A stretch of 64,000 nt of DNA from contig NZ_CAAKON010000053.1 in NCBI RefSeq assembly GCF_901212655.1, positions 47,473 through 111,472 on the forward strand. Reading direction: 5' to 3'. This document shows, piece after piece, positions 1 to 12,800 of the stretch. Made by a program: the position numbers and the translations under genes. The stretch comes from Olsenella uli (GTDB lineage Bacteria > Actinomycetota > Coriobacteriia > Coriobacteriales > Atopobiaceae). Under the pieces are notes generated by a model. That model ran no database searches. It had not been told where the DNA came from and worked only from the letters and a program-made list of their open reading frames with translations. The first letter of the stretch is position 1. The number at the start of each line of letters is the position of its first letter.

Positions 1-37
1 TGCCGCGCAACCCTCGCGATTCCCACCCCCGGCTCCA
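1..37 (+). other. Possible 3' end of an RNA gene cut by the window edge
   Basis: The first 37 bases end in GGCTCCA and are followed at once by a strong intrinsic terminator, which is how a tRNA or other small RNA gene usually ends. Too little is present to rebuild a T arm, and the bases before it do not pair as a normal T stem, so the identity is unknown. Confidence 0.25.
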
Positions 38-47
38 TGCACGAGAC

Positions 48-70
48 GGCCCCGGCGACGGGGCCTTTTT
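48..70 (+). terminator. Intrinsic terminator at window start
   Basis: A perfect six-base-pair stem (GGCCCC/GGGGCC) with a six-base loop is followed by five T residues. It closes whatever transcript enters from the left and separates it from the tRNA-tuf unit. Confidence 0.8.
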
Positions 71-227
71 CATTTGGGCGGTCTGTGGGCAGCCATACGC
101 CGGAAATCTTTGGCCAGATCCAAAATCTTTTTTCCCGCAAGACTCTGCAAAGTTCGATTTCAATTGCGTTAATACGGCACTTTACCTCGAGCGATAGTAT
201 AGATACGCCCGGGTGGGTGGAATAGTT

Positions 228-256
228 TTGACAACCTTCCTATTTCCCCGTATTAT
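228..256 (+). promoter_or_regulatory. Near-consensus sigma-70-type promoter for the tRNA-tuf unit
   Basis: TTGACA at 228-233 and TATTAT at 251-256 are separated by exactly 17 bases. It lies about 50 bases upstream of tRNA-Tyr with no terminator in between, so it should drive the tRNA-Tyr, tRNA-Thr, tRNA-Met and tuf transcript. It is among the best promoter matches in the window, as expected for EF-Tu. Confidence 0.8.
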
Positions 257-307
257 CCTTTCCGCTGCTTGGGACTGCGGTCCAACGCAGACGCTTGAAA
301 ACGGTAT

Positions 308-391
308 GGGGATGTGGCACAGCGGCAACTGCGGCGGACTGTAAATCCGCTCCCTCTGGGTTCCTTGGTTCGAGTCCAAGCATCCCCACCA
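308..391 (+). tRNA. tRNA-Tyr (anticodon GTA)
   Basis: The acceptor strands GGGGATG and CATCCCC pair fully and CCA is encoded. The anticodon loop reads CTGTAAA, giving GUA for tyrosine. The gene has the long variable arm of class II tRNAs between the anticodon and T arms. It is the first gene of the tRNA-tuf unit. Confidence 0.95.
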
Positions 392-392
392 T

Positions 393-468
393 GCCCGTGT
401 AGCTCAGTAGGTAGAGCACTTCGTTGGTAACGAAGAGGTCACCGGTTCAAATCCGGTCGCGGGCTCCA
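393..468 (+). tRNA. tRNA-Thr (anticodon GGT)
   Basis: Acceptor strands GCCCGTG and CGCGGGC pair with one G-U, the T loop is TTCAAAT, CCA is encoded, and the anticodon loop TTGGTAA gives GGU for threonine. It starts one base after the CCA of tRNA-Tyr, so the two are processed from one transcript. Confidence 0.95.
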
Positions 469-477
469 TTCAAGCAC

Positions 478-554
478 GGCGGTGTAGCTCAGTTGGTCAG
501 AGCACGCGGTTCATACCCGCGGCGTCACTGGTTCGAATCCAGTCACCGCTACCA
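478..554 (+). tRNA. tRNA-Met (anticodon CAT)
   Basis: Acceptor strands GGCGGTG and CACCGCT pair with one G-U at the end and CCA is encoded. The anticodon is CAT. A paired first position and the lack of the initiator features argue for elongator tRNA-Met. A lysidine-modified tRNA-Ile2 cannot be excluded from sequence alone. Confidence 0.9.
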
Positions 555-650
555 GAGCCCTCGCGGCGTCGCCTCGGCGGCGCCGCTGGACGTATAAATA
601 GGCAAACGGGCCGTCAAGGCCTAAAGCTAGCATCCATGAGGAGGATGGCA

Positions 651-1841
651 ATGGCCAAGGAGAAGTTTGAGCGCACCAAGCCGCATGTGAACATCGGCAC
701 CATCGGTCACGTCGACCACGGCAAGACCACGCTGACGGCTGCTATCACCAAGGTTCTCTCTGAGACCCCGAACTGCAAGGCCGACTACACTGCCTTCGAG
801 AACATCGACAAGGCTCCCGAGGAGCGCGAGCGTGGTATTACCATTTCCGTCGCTCACGTTGAGTACGAGACGGAGACCCGTCACTACGCCCACGTTGACT
901 GCCCGGGCCACGCTGACTACGTCAAGAACATGATTTCCGGTGCTGCTCAGATGGACGGCGCCATCCTCGTTATCGCCGCCACCGACGGCCCGATGGCCCA
1001 GACCCGCGAGCACATCCTCCTCGCCCGTCAGGTCGGCGTCCCCTACATCGTCGTCTTCCTGAACAAGTGCGACATGGTCGACGATGACGAGCTCATCGAC
1101 CTCGTCGAGATGGAGACCCGTGACCTCCTCTCCGAGTACGACTTCCCCGGCGACGACATCCCCGTCATCCGTGGTTCCGCTCTCGGCGCCCTCAACGGCG
1201 AGGAGAAGTGGGTCGAGTCTGTCCGCGAGCTCATGGCTGCCGTCGACAGCTACATCCCGACGCCTGCTCGTGACAACGAGAAGCCGTTCCTGATGGCCAT
1301 CGAGGACGTCATGACGATTTCCGGCCGCGGCACCGTTGCCACCGGTCGTGTCGAGCGCGGCGAGCTCAAGCTCAACGAGCCGGTCGAGATCGTCGGCATC
1401 AAGCCGACCCAGTCCTCCGTCGTCACGGGCATCGAGATGTTCCGTAAGACCATGGACTTCTGCGAGTCCGGCGACAACGTCGGCCTCCTGCTCCGCGGCA
1501 TCAAGCGCGAGGACATCGAGCGTGGCCAGGTCATCTGCAAGCCGGGCACCGTTACCCCGCACTCCAAGTTCACCGCTGAGGTCTACGTCCTCACCAAGGA
1601 GGAGGGTGGCCGTCACACGCCGTTCTTCTCTAACTACCGCCCGCAGTTCTACTTCCGTACCACCGACATCACGGGCTCCATCGTGCTGCCCGAGGGCGTC
1701 GAGATGGCTATGCCGGGCGATCACGTGACCATCGAGGCTGACCTCATCCACGGCATCGCCATGGAGGAGGGCGACCGCTTCGCTATCCGCGAGGGTGGTC
1801 ACACCGTCGGCGATGGCCGTGTTGCTACGATCATCGAGTAA
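651..1841 (+). CDS. tuf: Translation elongation factor Tu
   Basis: This GTPase delivers aminoacyl-tRNA to the ribosomal A site. The 396-residue product has the G1 motif GHVDHGKT at residues 19-26, DCPGH for G3 and NKCD for G4, followed by the two beta-barrel domains, and it is full length. The start at 651 is chosen because AGGAGG lies eight bases upstream; an in-frame ATG at 636 would overlap that Shine-Dalgarno site. The gene follows three tRNA genes and is not placed next to fusA, where many bacteria carry tuf. Codon use is strongly biased, as expected for a very highly expressed gene. Confidence 0.98.
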   Translation: MAKEKFERTKPHVNIGTIGHVDHGKTTLTAAITKVLSETPNCKADYTAFENIDKAPEERERGITISVAHVEYETETRHYAHVDCPGHADYVKNMISGAAQMDGAILVIAATDGPMAQTREHILLARQVGVPYIVVFLNKCDMVDDDELIDLVEMETRDLLSEYDFPGDDIPVIRGSALGALNGEEKWVESVRELMAAVDSYIPTPARDNEKPFLMAIEDVMTISGRGTVATGRVERGELKLNEPVEIVGIKPTQSSVVTGIEMFRKTMDFCESGDNVGLLLRGIKREDIERGQVICKPGTVTPHSKFTAEVYVLTKEEGGRHTPFFSNYRPQFYFRTTDITGSIVLPEGVEMAMPGDHVTIEADLIHGIAMEEGDRFAIREGGHTVGDGRVATIIE

Positions 1842-1862
1842 CTTGGCTGCATAGCCTTTGAG

Positions 1863-1893
1863 GCCCGGCTCCCAATGGGGGCCGGGCTTTTTT
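1863..1893 (+). terminator. Terminator after tuf
   Basis: GCCCGGC and GCCGGGC form a stable stem followed by six T residues, ending the tRNA-tuf transcript 20 bases after the stop codon. Confidence 0.9.
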
Positions 1894-2037
1894 GTGCGTG
1901 AAGCATATAAGCGGCAGCTTTCTGCTACTATGCACAAGTCGAACTTTACGTTCCTCCCAATGACATGCACGTCAAGGCATTACTTGTGGAGGACTTATAA
2001 AGAGATGAGCGCTTTCGATTGGGCGCCGACTCTATGC

Positions 2038-2067
2038 TTGACAGATTCATTGATAGGGTGGTATCGT
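2038..2067 (+). promoter_or_regulatory. Probable promoter for rpmG-tRNA-Trp-secE-nusG
   Basis: TTGACA at 2038-2043 is followed after 18 bases by TATCGT at 2062-2067. The -35 is perfect and the -10 is moderate. It lies about 55 bases before rpmG in a region bounded on the left by the tuf terminator, so a promoter is needed here. The rest of the 1,894-2,121 interval holds only short palindromic stretches. Confidence 0.5.
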
Positions 2068-2121
2068 TCACCACCGCGCCATGGCTGAGACAGTCTTGGC
2101 CATGACTATCAGGAGGAACTC

Positions 2122-2271
2122 ATGCGTACTTTGGTTACTCTCGCGTGCACTGAGTGCAAGCGTCGCAACTACACCACCAAGAAGAACAAGCAGAACAATC
2201 CTGAGCGTATGGAGCTCAAGAAGTACTGCCCGTGGTGCCACAAGCACACGCTGCACAAGGAGACCCGTTAA
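2122..2271 (+). CDS. rpmG: 50S ribosomal protein L33, zinc-binding form
   Basis: The 49-residue product matches the usual L33 length and carries two CxxC pairs (Cys9/Cys12 and Cys36/Cys39), so it is the zinc-binding C+ form. AGGAGG at 2111-2116 precedes the ATG. The order rpmG, tRNA-Trp, secE, nusG is typical of actinobacteria and firmicutes. Confidence 0.97.
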   Translation: MRTLVTLACTECKRRNYTTKKNKQNNPERMELKKYCPWCHKHTLHKETR

Positions 2272-2285
2272 GGGTTAATCCACAC

Positions 2286-2361
2286 AGGCCAGTAGCTCCA
2301 ATGGTAGAGCGGCGGTCTCCAAAACCGTTTGTTGTGGGTTCGAGTCCTACCTGGCCTGCCA
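2286..2361 (+). tRNA. tRNA-Trp (anticodon CCA)
   Basis: Acceptor strands AGGCCAG and CTGGCCT pair perfectly and CCA is encoded. The anticodon loop CTCCAAA gives CCA for tryptophan. It sits between rpmG and secE, a conserved position. Confidence 0.95.
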
Positions 2362-2370
2362 GACACTTCA

Positions 2371-2395
2371 CCGGTCCCCGTGAGGGGGCCGGTTT
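2371..2395 (+). terminator. Hairpin between tRNA-Trp and secE, weak terminator or processing signal
   Basis: CCGGTCCCC and GGGGGCCGG form a strong stem, but only three T residues follow. It may reduce read-through from the tRNA into secE or define the tRNA 3' end. I see no separate promoter before secE. Confidence 0.45.
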
Positions 2396-2431
2396 CCATG
2401 AATAGCGACAGCCTCCCGGGAGGGAAGAAGC

Positions 2432-2788
2432 ATGCCCAACAAGGATCGTCAGAAGAGGAGCGTTCGCAAGGCGCGCGCTGCCGAGCGTAAGGAGCTCGAG
2501 GCAAAGCGTACCGCTTCCGCGCCCGCTTCTGCATCTGCCTCCAAGAAGGCCGCTGTCGTTCAGGCCAAGGCTGAGAAGAAGGCCCCTGCCAAGAAGAAGG
2601 GCCGTATCGCCACGTGGTTTGCAGGCGTCAAGTCTGAGATGAAGCGCGTGACGTGGCCCACCAAGCTCGAGCTGAAGAACTATGCCGTGGCCGTTGTTTG
2701 CATGCTCGTCTTTTTCGGCATCGCCGTGTGGCTCATCGACACGGGCGTTGTCGCTGGTCTTGTCTCCTACTCTGGTCTCAGGGGGTAA
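2432..2788 (+). CDS. secE: Protein translocase subunit SecE
   Basis: SecE clamps SecY in the Sec translocon. The 118-residue product has a long Lys/Ala-rich cytoplasmic N-terminal part (about residues 1-60), the conserved SecE segment with the sequence MKRVTWP at about 70, and one transmembrane helix near 88-108. This single-helix form is the usual actinobacterial type. The stop codon directly abuts the nusG start region. Confidence 0.95.
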   Translation: MPNKDRQKRSVRKARAAERKELEAKRTASAPASASASKKAAVVQAKAEKKAPAKKKGRIATWFAGVKSEMKRVTWPTKLELKNYAVAVVCMLVFFGIAVWLIDTGVVAGLVSYSGLRG

Positions 2789-2791
2789 ATG

Positions 2792-3337
2792 ATGGCTAAG
2801 CGCTGGTATGTCATTCACACCTACTCTGGCTACGAGAACAAGGTCAAGGTAGACCTTGAGCACCGTATCGAGACCTTTGGTCTCGAGAATGCCGTTGTGG
2901 ACATCAAGATTCCCACGGAGGAGGTCACCGAGATCAAGGAGGGCGGCAAGCGCGAGTCCAAATCCTCCAAGGTCTTCCCGGGTTACGTTCTCGTTCGCAT
3001 GGAGCTTGACGACAACTCCTGGGCTGTGGTTCGCAACACTCCTGGCGTTACTGGCTTCGTTGGCATTGATGGCAAGCCTGCGCCCCTTTCTCGCGACGAC
3101 TTCAACAAGATCATGCGTCGCGTCTCGCCGCAGAAGGGCGCTCCTGTGGCACATCGCACGGCTACCGATCTCGAGGCCGGTCAGTCCGTCCGCGTTGTCT
3201 CTGGGCCGCTCGCAGACTTCGACGGCATCATCTCCGAGGTCATGCCTGATGCTGGCAAGGTCAAGGTTATGCTCATGATCTTTGGTCGTGAGACGCCCGT
3301 AGAGCTCACGCTCGACCAGGTTGCGACGATTTCCTAG
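2792..3337 (+). CDS. nusG: Transcription termination/antitermination factor NusG
   Basis: NusG binds RNA polymerase and couples it to Rho or the ribosome. The product has the NGN domain starting with the typical WYVIHTYSGYEN and a C-terminal KOW domain (about residues 125-175). Two ATG codons are adjacent at 2789 and 2792; the second gives the usual MAKRWYVIH start. The gene begins three bases or less after secE, so the two are translationally linked. Confidence 0.96.
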   Translation: MAKRWYVIHTYSGYENKVKVDLEHRIETFGLENAVVDIKIPTEEVTEIKEGGKRESKSSKVFPGYVLVRMELDDNSWAVVRNTPGVTGFVGIDGKPAPLSRDDFNKIMRRVSPQKGAPVAHRTATDLEAGQSVRVVSGPLADFDGIISEVMPDAGKVKVMLMIFGRETPVELTLDQVATIS

Positions 3338-3438
3338 TCGCTCCTCGTACTCCGCGCCCCTCGTTCGGTGAGGAATGCTTCTGTGGGGCGTGTATCGTAT
3401 AGAACGCACTAACGTTGTTACCAAGAAAGGCAAGAACA

Positions 3439-3867
3439 ATGGCTGAGAAGAAGGTTGTCCACTTCATCAAGCTCCAGATTCCCGCCGGCGCCGCTAACCC
3501 TGCGCCCCCGATTGGTCCGGCCCTCGGTGCCGCCCAGGTCAACATCATGCAGTTCTGCCAGGCCTTCAACGCCCAGACTGCTGACAAGAAGGGCGATATC
3601 ATCCCGGTCGAGATCTCGGTTTACGAGGATCGCTCCTTCACCTTCATCTGCAAGACCCCTCCCGCGGCCGAGCTCATCAAGAAGGCCCTGAAGCTCAAGA
3701 GTGGCTCCGCCGTTCCTCAGCGCGACAAGGTCGGTCAGCTCTCCCAGGAGCAGCTCACCGAGATTGCCGAGCTTAAGATGCCGGACCTTAATGCCAACGA
3801 CATCGAGGCTGCCAAGAAGATCATCGCCGGCACCGCTCGTTCCATGGGCGTCACTATCGCTGAGTAA
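3439..3867 (+). CDS. rplK: 50S ribosomal protein L11
   Basis: L11 forms the GTPase-associated centre with 23S rRNA. The 142-residue product has the proline-rich N-terminal domain ([16 protein letters not shown] near 13-28) and the RNA-binding C-terminal domain, at normal length. AGAAAGG lies about nine bases before the ATG. A hairpin made by CGCCCC and GGGGCG with an inner stem fills much of the 3,338-3,438 gap after nusG. Confidence 0.97.
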   Translation: MAEKKVVHFIKLQIPAGAANPAPPIGPALGAAQVNIMQFCQAFNAQTADKKGDIIPVEISVYEDRSFTFICKTPPAAELIKKALKLKSGSAVPQRDKVGQLSQEQLTEIAELKMPDLNANDIEAAKKIIAGTARSMGVTIAE

Positions 3868-3879
3868 GCAGCTCGCACC

Positions 3880-4016
3880 TCTTGCCGCCCTTTAAGGGCG
3901 GCATACTTTTGGCTTCGCGCAAGTTTGGTATTCCGCCGGCATCGCCGGCTAAAGCGCGGCTGATGCCGCACGATGTGGGAGGGTTTTCAACCCGTTGACC
4001 ACAGGAGGTAGAACGT
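3880..4016 (+). promoter_or_regulatory. Structured leader between rplK and rplA
   Basis: The 149-base gap contains GCCGCCC/GGGCGGC as a short hairpin with a weak T tract, then paired segments with TGATGCCG and GATGTGGGAG near 3,961-3,981. The latter resembles the purine-rich side of L1-binding sites, so an autogenous L1 site is possible. I cannot fold it here, so the assignment is tentative. Confidence 0.35.
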
Positions 4017-4721
4017 ATGCCTAAGCACGGAAAGAAGTACCTCGAGGCCGCTTCCAAGGTCGAGAACAAGCTCTACACCCCGAAGGAGGCCGTGAACCTC
4101 GTCAAGGAGATTTCCTTCGCCGGTTTCGATGAGACCATTGAGGCCACGTTCCGTCTCGGTGTTGACACCCGCAAGGCCGACCAGAACATCCGTGGCTCCA
4201 TCGCCCTGCCGCACGGCACGGGCAAGACGGTCCGCGTTGCTGTCTTTGCCGAGGGCGCCCAGGCCACCGCTGCCGAGGAGGCCGGTGCCGATATCGTTGG
4301 TTCCGATGACCTCGTTGCCCAGATTCAGGCCGGCAACATCGACTTCGATGCCGCCATTGCCACGCCCCCGATGATGGCCAAGGTCGGCCGTCTCGGTAAG
4401 ATCCTCGGCCCCCGTGGCCTCATGCCGAACCCCAAGCTTGGTACCGTCACCATGGACGTTGCCAAGATGGTTGGCGAGCTCAAGGCCGGTCGTGTCGAGT
4501 ATCGCGCCGACCGCTACGGCATCTGCCACGTGCCGGTGGGCCGTGTCTCCTTCCCGATGGAGCAGATCGTCGAGAACTACGGCGCTCTCCTCAACGAGCT
4601 TCTGCGTGTGAAGCCCGCCACCGCCAAGGGTAAGTACGTGAAGTCCGTTGCCCTGGCTTCCACCATGGGCCCTGGCGTCAAGGTTGACGGCACCATCACC
4701 CGTAACCTGCTCGAGGACTAG
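4017..4721 (+). CDS. rplA: 50S ribosomal protein L1
   Basis: L1 forms the mobile L1 stalk and in many bacteria represses its own operon. The 234-residue product is full length and contains the conserved GKTVRVAVF and PRGLMPNPK segments. AGGAGGT at 4003-4009 lies at good distance from the ATG. Confidence 0.97.
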   Translation: MPKHGKKYLEAASKVENKLYTPKEAVNLVKEISFAGFDETIEATFRLGVDTRKADQNIRGSIALPHGTGKTVRVAVFAEGAQATAAEEAGADIVGSDDLVAQIQAGNIDFDAAIATPPMMAKVGRLGKILGPRGLMPNPKLGTVTMDVAKMVGELKAGRVEYRADRYGICHVPVGRVSFPMEQIVENYGALLNELLRVKPATAKGKYVKSVALASTMGPGVKVDGTITRNLLED

Positions 4722-4751
4722 TACGTAGCCTGAGTTTGTAGGTACTTTGTG

Positions 4752-4785
4752 CGGCCGCTTGACTATCTGTCAGGCGGCCGTATTC
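4752..4785 (+). terminator. Terminator after rplA
   Basis: A 12-base-pair stem (CGGCCGCTTGAC with GTCAGGCGGCCG, one G-U) with a short loop is followed by an A/T-rich tail that is not a pure T run. It separates rplK-rplA from rplJ-rplL. Confidence 0.7.
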
Positions 4786-4799
4786 TATTATAGGTTTGC

Positions 4800-4893
4800 A
4801 CATAGCACGTCCGCTGCCAGAGACAGCCGGTGCCCTCAGGGCCTAAGGGGATATGTCCCGCCTGCCGAGGTGGTCTAAAGAGTTTGATACTCA
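4800..4893 (+). promoter_or_regulatory. Ribosomal protein L10 leader
   Basis: The stretch contains AGACAGCCGGTG at about 4,821-4,832, GCCTAAGGGGATATGTCCCG, and CCTGCCGAGGTGG, which together match the widely conserved L10 leader. Excess L10, alone or with L7/L12, is known to bind this RNA and repress rplJ-rplL. The following terminator hairpin shows that control here can act by attenuation. Confidence 0.85.
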
Positions 4894-4926
4894 AGACCCC
4901 GTCTGGCTACTGCCGGCGGGGTCTTT
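4894..4926 (+). terminator. Attenuator terminator of the L10 leader
   Basis: AGACCCCG and CGGGGTCT pair around a GC-rich loop and are followed by a short T run. It lies between the L10 leader and rplJ with about 70 bases to spare, as expected for a premature terminator controlled by the leader fold. Confidence 0.8.
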
Positions 4927-4995
4927 GCGTCTACTCGAGCGAAGTCCCGCCTACTGGCGAGACGTGCATGATTCGCTCGAGGGGAGGTGCACAGT

Positions 4996-5514
4996 ATGCC
5001 AGCACAGTCCAACATCGAAATGCTCGAGAAGGTTTGCGCCTCTCTCGAGAGCTCCAAGGGCCTGTTCATCATCGACTACCGTGGTCTGAGCGTGAAGGAG
5101 ACCCAGGAGCTTCGTCGTCAGCTTCGTAAGTGCGGCGCGGAGATGAAGGTTTACAAGAACAACATCGTCCGTATCGCCCTCGAGAAGAATGAGCTTCCCG
5201 CTGTCGACGATTACCTGAAGGGCACGGTTGCCTGCGTCTTCTATGAGAACGACCCCGCCGCCGCTGCCAAGGCCGTCAAGGAGACCTCCAAGAAGCTCAA
5301 TAAGATTGAGTTCCGCGGTGGTATCGTCGACGGCTCCGTCCTGACTGCCGAGGAGGCTCTCGCCATCGCCGAGCTTCCGTCCAAGGAGCAGCTTCTGGGT
5401 CAGATCGCCGGCCTTATCAGCGGTTTCTCCCGCGATATCGCCGTGTGCGTCAACGGCGTTTCCTCTGGTCTCGCCCGTTCGATCCAGCAGGTCTCCGAGC
5501 AGAAGGCCGCCTAG
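4996..5514 (+). CDS. rplJ: 50S ribosomal protein L10
   Basis: L10 anchors the L7/L12 stalk on the large subunit. The 172-residue product has the usual RNA-binding N-terminal domain (FIIDYRGLSVKE near 29-40) and the C-terminal helix that binds L7/L12 dimers. The ATG at 4996 is preferred because GGGGAGGTG lies just upstream; an in-frame GTG at 4987 falls inside that site. Confidence 0.96.
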   Translation: MPAQSNIEMLEKVCASLESSKGLFIIDYRGLSVKETQELRRQLRKCGAEMKVYKNNIVRIALEKNELPAVDDYLKGTVACVFYENDPAAAAKAVKETSKKLNKIEFRGGIVDGSVLTAEEALAIAELPSKEQLLGQIAGLISGFSRDIAVCVNGVSSGLARSIQQVSEQKAA

Positions 5515-5522
5515 CACCATCC

Positions 5523-5595
5523 GCGCGGCCTGGCCGCGCACATCGACGCACACTCGTGCGTCGCGCAGACAGATCTCCGTGCTACGCCGCACGGA
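5523..5595 (+). repeat. Three consecutive perfect hairpins between rplJ and rplL
   Basis: The 99-base gap holds GCGCGGCC/GGCCGCGC (5523-5539), CGACGCAC/GTGCGTCG (5544-5563) and TCCGTGC/GCACGGA (5576-5595), one after another. None has a T tract, so they are unlikely to be terminators. They may protect or separate the rplL message, which is needed in several-fold excess over L10. Confidence 0.7.
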
Positions 5596-5613
5596 AACCG
5601 AAAGGACTTAGAA

Positions 5614-5991
5614 ATGGCTAAGCTTACCACCGATGAGATCATCGATGCCCTTAAGGAAATGACCCTTCTCGAGGCCTCCGAGCTCGTGAAGGCCATTGAG
5701 GACACCTTCGGCGTCTCCGCCGCCGCTCCCGCCGCTGTCGTCGCCGCCGCTCCTGCCGCCGGCGAGGCCGCTGAGGAGAAGACCAATTTTGACGTCGTCC
5801 TCGAGGGCTTCGGCGAGAACAAGATTGCCGTCATCAAGGTCGTCCGTGAGCTCACCTCCCTTGGCCTCAAGGAGGCCAAGACGCTCGTCGAGGGTGCCCC
5901 CAAGGCCGTCCTCGAGGGCGCCAAGAAGGAGGACGCCGAGGCTGCCAAGGAGAAGCTCGAGGCTGCCGGCGCCGCCGTCTCCCTGAAGTAA
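5614..5991 (+). CDS. rplL: 50S ribosomal protein L7/L12
   Basis: This is the stalk protein that recruits translation factors. The 125-residue product has the dimerising N-terminal domain, an Ala-rich hinge (about 35-55) and the C-terminal domain with [20 protein letters not shown]. The length is normal. GAAAGGA precedes the ATG. Confidence 0.97.
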   Translation: MAKLTTDEIIDALKEMTLLEASELVKAIEDTFGVSAAAPAAVVAAAPAAGEAAEEKTNFDVVLEGFGENKIAVIKVVRELTSLGLKEAKTLVEGAPKAVLEGAKKEDAEAAKEKLEAAGAAVSLK

Positions 5992-6034
5992 CTTCTTGCA
6001 GGCGAATCGCCTGCAGAGGGCTTTATGGCTCAAA

Positions 6035-6066
6035 GGGCTCGCATCGAAAGGTGCGGGCCCTTTTTC
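6035..6066 (+). terminator. Terminator after rplL
   Basis: GGGCTCGCATC and GGTGCGGGCCC pair with one wobble and are followed by six T residues. It isolates rplJ-rplL from rpoB, which has its own promoter. The rest of 5,992-6,298 carries that promoter and a leader without an open frame. Confidence 0.85.
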
Positions 6067-6217
6067 TATGGGTTCCTTACCGGTGCCATGGGGCCGTGAG
6101 AGGCGTGCGTTCACAATCCATTCACATTCTGCACAGCCTGCTCTGTTCAAAATGCCTGGAAAGCGCGAGAAAGCTCGGTAATTTACTTGAAGGGAAAAAG
6201 AAAGTCAAGACTGTTCA

Positions 6218-6246
6218 TTGACGCCTGGCTCTACCTTCGATAGATT
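6218..6246 (+). promoter_or_regulatory. Promoter for rpoB-rpoC
   Basis: TTGACG at 6218-6223 and TAGATT at 6241-6246 have an ideal 17-base spacing and lie 53 bases before the rpoB start, after the rplL terminator. Confidence 0.7.
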
Positions 6247-6298
6247 ACTAGTTTGCGACAACTGCCGCCCTATGCCATGTTGAAGGAGGAAATGCCTG

Positions 6299-9823
<3,525 letters not shown>

Positions 9824-9829
9824 CGAACC

Positions 9830-12800
9830 GTGGCAGATTTCGACACCACAGATTTCGACGCCATCAAGATCTCCCTCGCCTCCGCCGACGACATTCGCAG
9901 CTGGTCGCACGGTGAGGTGAAGAAGCCGGAGACGATTAACTACCGCACGCTCAAGCCGGAGAAGGACGGCCTGTTCTGCGAGAAGATCTTCGGTCCGGTC
10001 AAGGACTGGGAGTGCTCCTGCGGCAAGTACAAGGGCATCCGCTTCAAGGGCATCGTCTGCGAGCGCTGCGGCGTTGAGGTCACGAGCGCCAAGGTGCGTC
10101 GTGGGCGCATGGGCCACATCGAGCTCGCCGCTCCCGTCTCGCACATCTGGTACTTCAAGAGCCCGACGAGCTTCCCGCTCTCGCGCCTCCTTGACATGAA
10201 GTCCAAGGACCTGGAGAAGGTCCTGTACTTCGCCAGCTACGTCATCACGAGCGTCGACACCGAAGCCCGCGAGGCCGACGCCGCCGACCTCAAGGAGGAG
10301 CTGGCCGCCGACATCGAGCAGCTCGACGCCGAGCGCGACGAGCAGATCGAGCGTATGCGTCAGGACCAGGCCGACGGCGTCGTCGACGAGTTCGACGGCA
10401 CCGAGGTCCTCTCCGACGACGAGCTCGCCGCTGCCATCGTGGACCTGCGCGAGGAGTACGAGGAGGAGAAGCAGCTCCGCACCGAGGCGTATGAGAAGTT
10501 TATGCAGCTTCAGGAGCGCGAGCTCATCTCCGACGAGAGCCTCTTCCGTGAGATGAAGCGCTACTACTCCATCTACTTCAAGGGTGGCATGGGCGCCGAG
10601 GCCGTTCGCGAGCTTCTGCGTGCCATCGACCTCGAGAAGACCGCCGTGGAGCTCCGCGCGATCATCGCCGACGACAAGGGCCAAAAGCAGCGCCGCGAGA
10701 AGGCCGTCAAGCGCCTTGAGGTCGTCGACGCCTTCCTCGAGGGCCACAACGACCCGGCGAACATGATCCTTGACGTCATTCCCGTCATCCCGCCCGATCT
10801 GCGCCCGATGGTGCAGCTCGACGGTGGCCGCTTCGCCGCGTCCGACCTCAACGACCTCTATCGTCGCGTGGTCAACCGCAACAACCGACTCAAGCGCCTG
10901 CTTGACCTTGACGCGCCCGCGATCATCGTCAACAACGAGAAGCGCATGCTGCAGGAGTCCGTCGACGCCCTGTTTGACAACGGTCGTCGTGGGCGTCCGG
11001 TCACCGGTCGTGGCGGTCGTCCGCTGAAGTCCCTCGCCGAGGCTCTCAAGGGCAAGCAGGGCCGCTTCCGTCAGAACCTGCTTGGTAAGCGCGTCGACTA
11101 CTCCGGCCGTTCCGTCATCGTCACGGACCCGCAGCTCAAGCTCCACCAGTGCGGCCTGCCCAAGGCCATGGCGCTCGAGCTCTTCAAGCCGTTCGTCATG
11201 CGTCGTTTCGTCGAGCTTGGCGGCAAGAACGAGAACATCAAGAGCGCCAAGCGCGCCATCGAGCGTTCCGAGCCGAAGGTCTGGGACGTGCTGGAGGAGG
11301 TCATTAAGGACCGCCTCGTCCTGCTGAACCGCGCCCCGACGCTGCACCGTCTGTCGATTCAGGCCTTTGAGCCGGTCCTCGTCGAAGGCAAGGCCATCCA
11401 CCTGCACCCGCTCGTGTGCGCCCCCTTCAACGCAGACTTCGATGGCGACCAGATGTCCGTCCATGTGCCGCTGTCCACCAAGGCCCAGACCGAGGCCCGC
11501 GTGCTCATGCTCTCGAGCAACAACCTGCGCTCGCCGGCTTCCGGCAAGGTGCTCACGGTGCCGTCCCAGGACATGGTCTTTGGCGTCTACTTCCTCACGA
11601 CGTCCAAGGACAACGCCGAGGGCGATGGTCGCGTGTTCGCGAGCTTCGAGGACGTGCTGACTGCCTACGACAACCGCATCAAGCTCGATATACAGGCCAA
11701 GATTCAGGTCCGCGTCAGCGTCAAGGATGCCAACGTCGAGGTTGAAGGCCGCAAGATCTTCCGCGTCCGCAACGCCGGCGGCGAGACGGTGGACTACGAC
11801 GTCACCGACAAGCCCGCACGATTCGAGACCACGGCCGGTCGCATCATCTTCAACCGTCAGTGCCTGCCCGCCGACTATCCCTTCATCAACTACAAGATGG
11901 TGAAGAGCGACATGGGCAAGCTCGTGAACGACTGCACGGACCGATACCCGCTCGCGCAGGTGGAGCCGATCCTGGACGCCATCAAGTACGCCGGCTTCCA
12001 CTTCGCCACCCGCGCCGGCCTGACGGTCTCCGTGTGGGACGCCGTGATCCCCGACTGCAAGAAGCACATGCTTGTCGAGGCTCAGGCCAACGTCAACGAG
12101 ATCAACGAGTACTACGAGGACGGCTTCCTCTCCGAGGCGGAGCGTCACGCCGAGGTCATTAACGCCTGGACCGAGTGCACCGAGGCGCTCGGTAAGGCGA
12201 TGCTCGAGGGCTTCGACGACGACAACCCCATTTACATGATGGCCGACTCGGGCGCCCGTGGTTCCAAGACGCAGCTGCGTCAGCTCGCTGGTATGCGAGG
12301 CCTCATGGCCGACATGTCCGGTGACACCATCGACCTCCCGATTAAGGCGAACTTCCGCGAGGGCCTGCTGCCGCTCGAGTACTTCATCTCCACGTACGGC
12401 GCCCGTAAGGGCCTCGTCGACACGGCCTCGCACACGTCCGACTCCGGTTACCTCACCCGTCGTCTCGTCGACGTCGCGCAGGACGTCATCGTCCGCGAGG
12501 AGGACTGCGGCACCACCGAGGGCGTTGCCTACAACCTGGTCAAGCCGGGCACCGATGACCTGAACGTCGACCTCATCGGCCGTTGTGTCCTCGATGACCT
12601 CATCGCCCCCGAGACGGGCGAGGTCCTTATCCCGAAGGACGGCTACATCGAGTCTGCCGCCGACATCCAGCGCCTCGTCGACTCCGGCCTCAAGAAGGTC
12701 GAGCTTCGCGCCCTGCTGACCTGCCGTTCCAAGAACGGCGTCTGCCAGAAGTGCTACGGCTGGGATCTCTCCACGCGTCGTCCGGTCAACGTGGGCACCG

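Noticed and set aside
627..1970. Long antisense frame over tuf
   Set aside because: Same codon-bias effect; EF-Tu on the other strand is unambiguous.
2371..2395. Full terminator that would separate secE from tRNA-Trp
   Set aside because: The T tract is too short and no promoter for secE is visible, so I keep it only as a weak hairpin.
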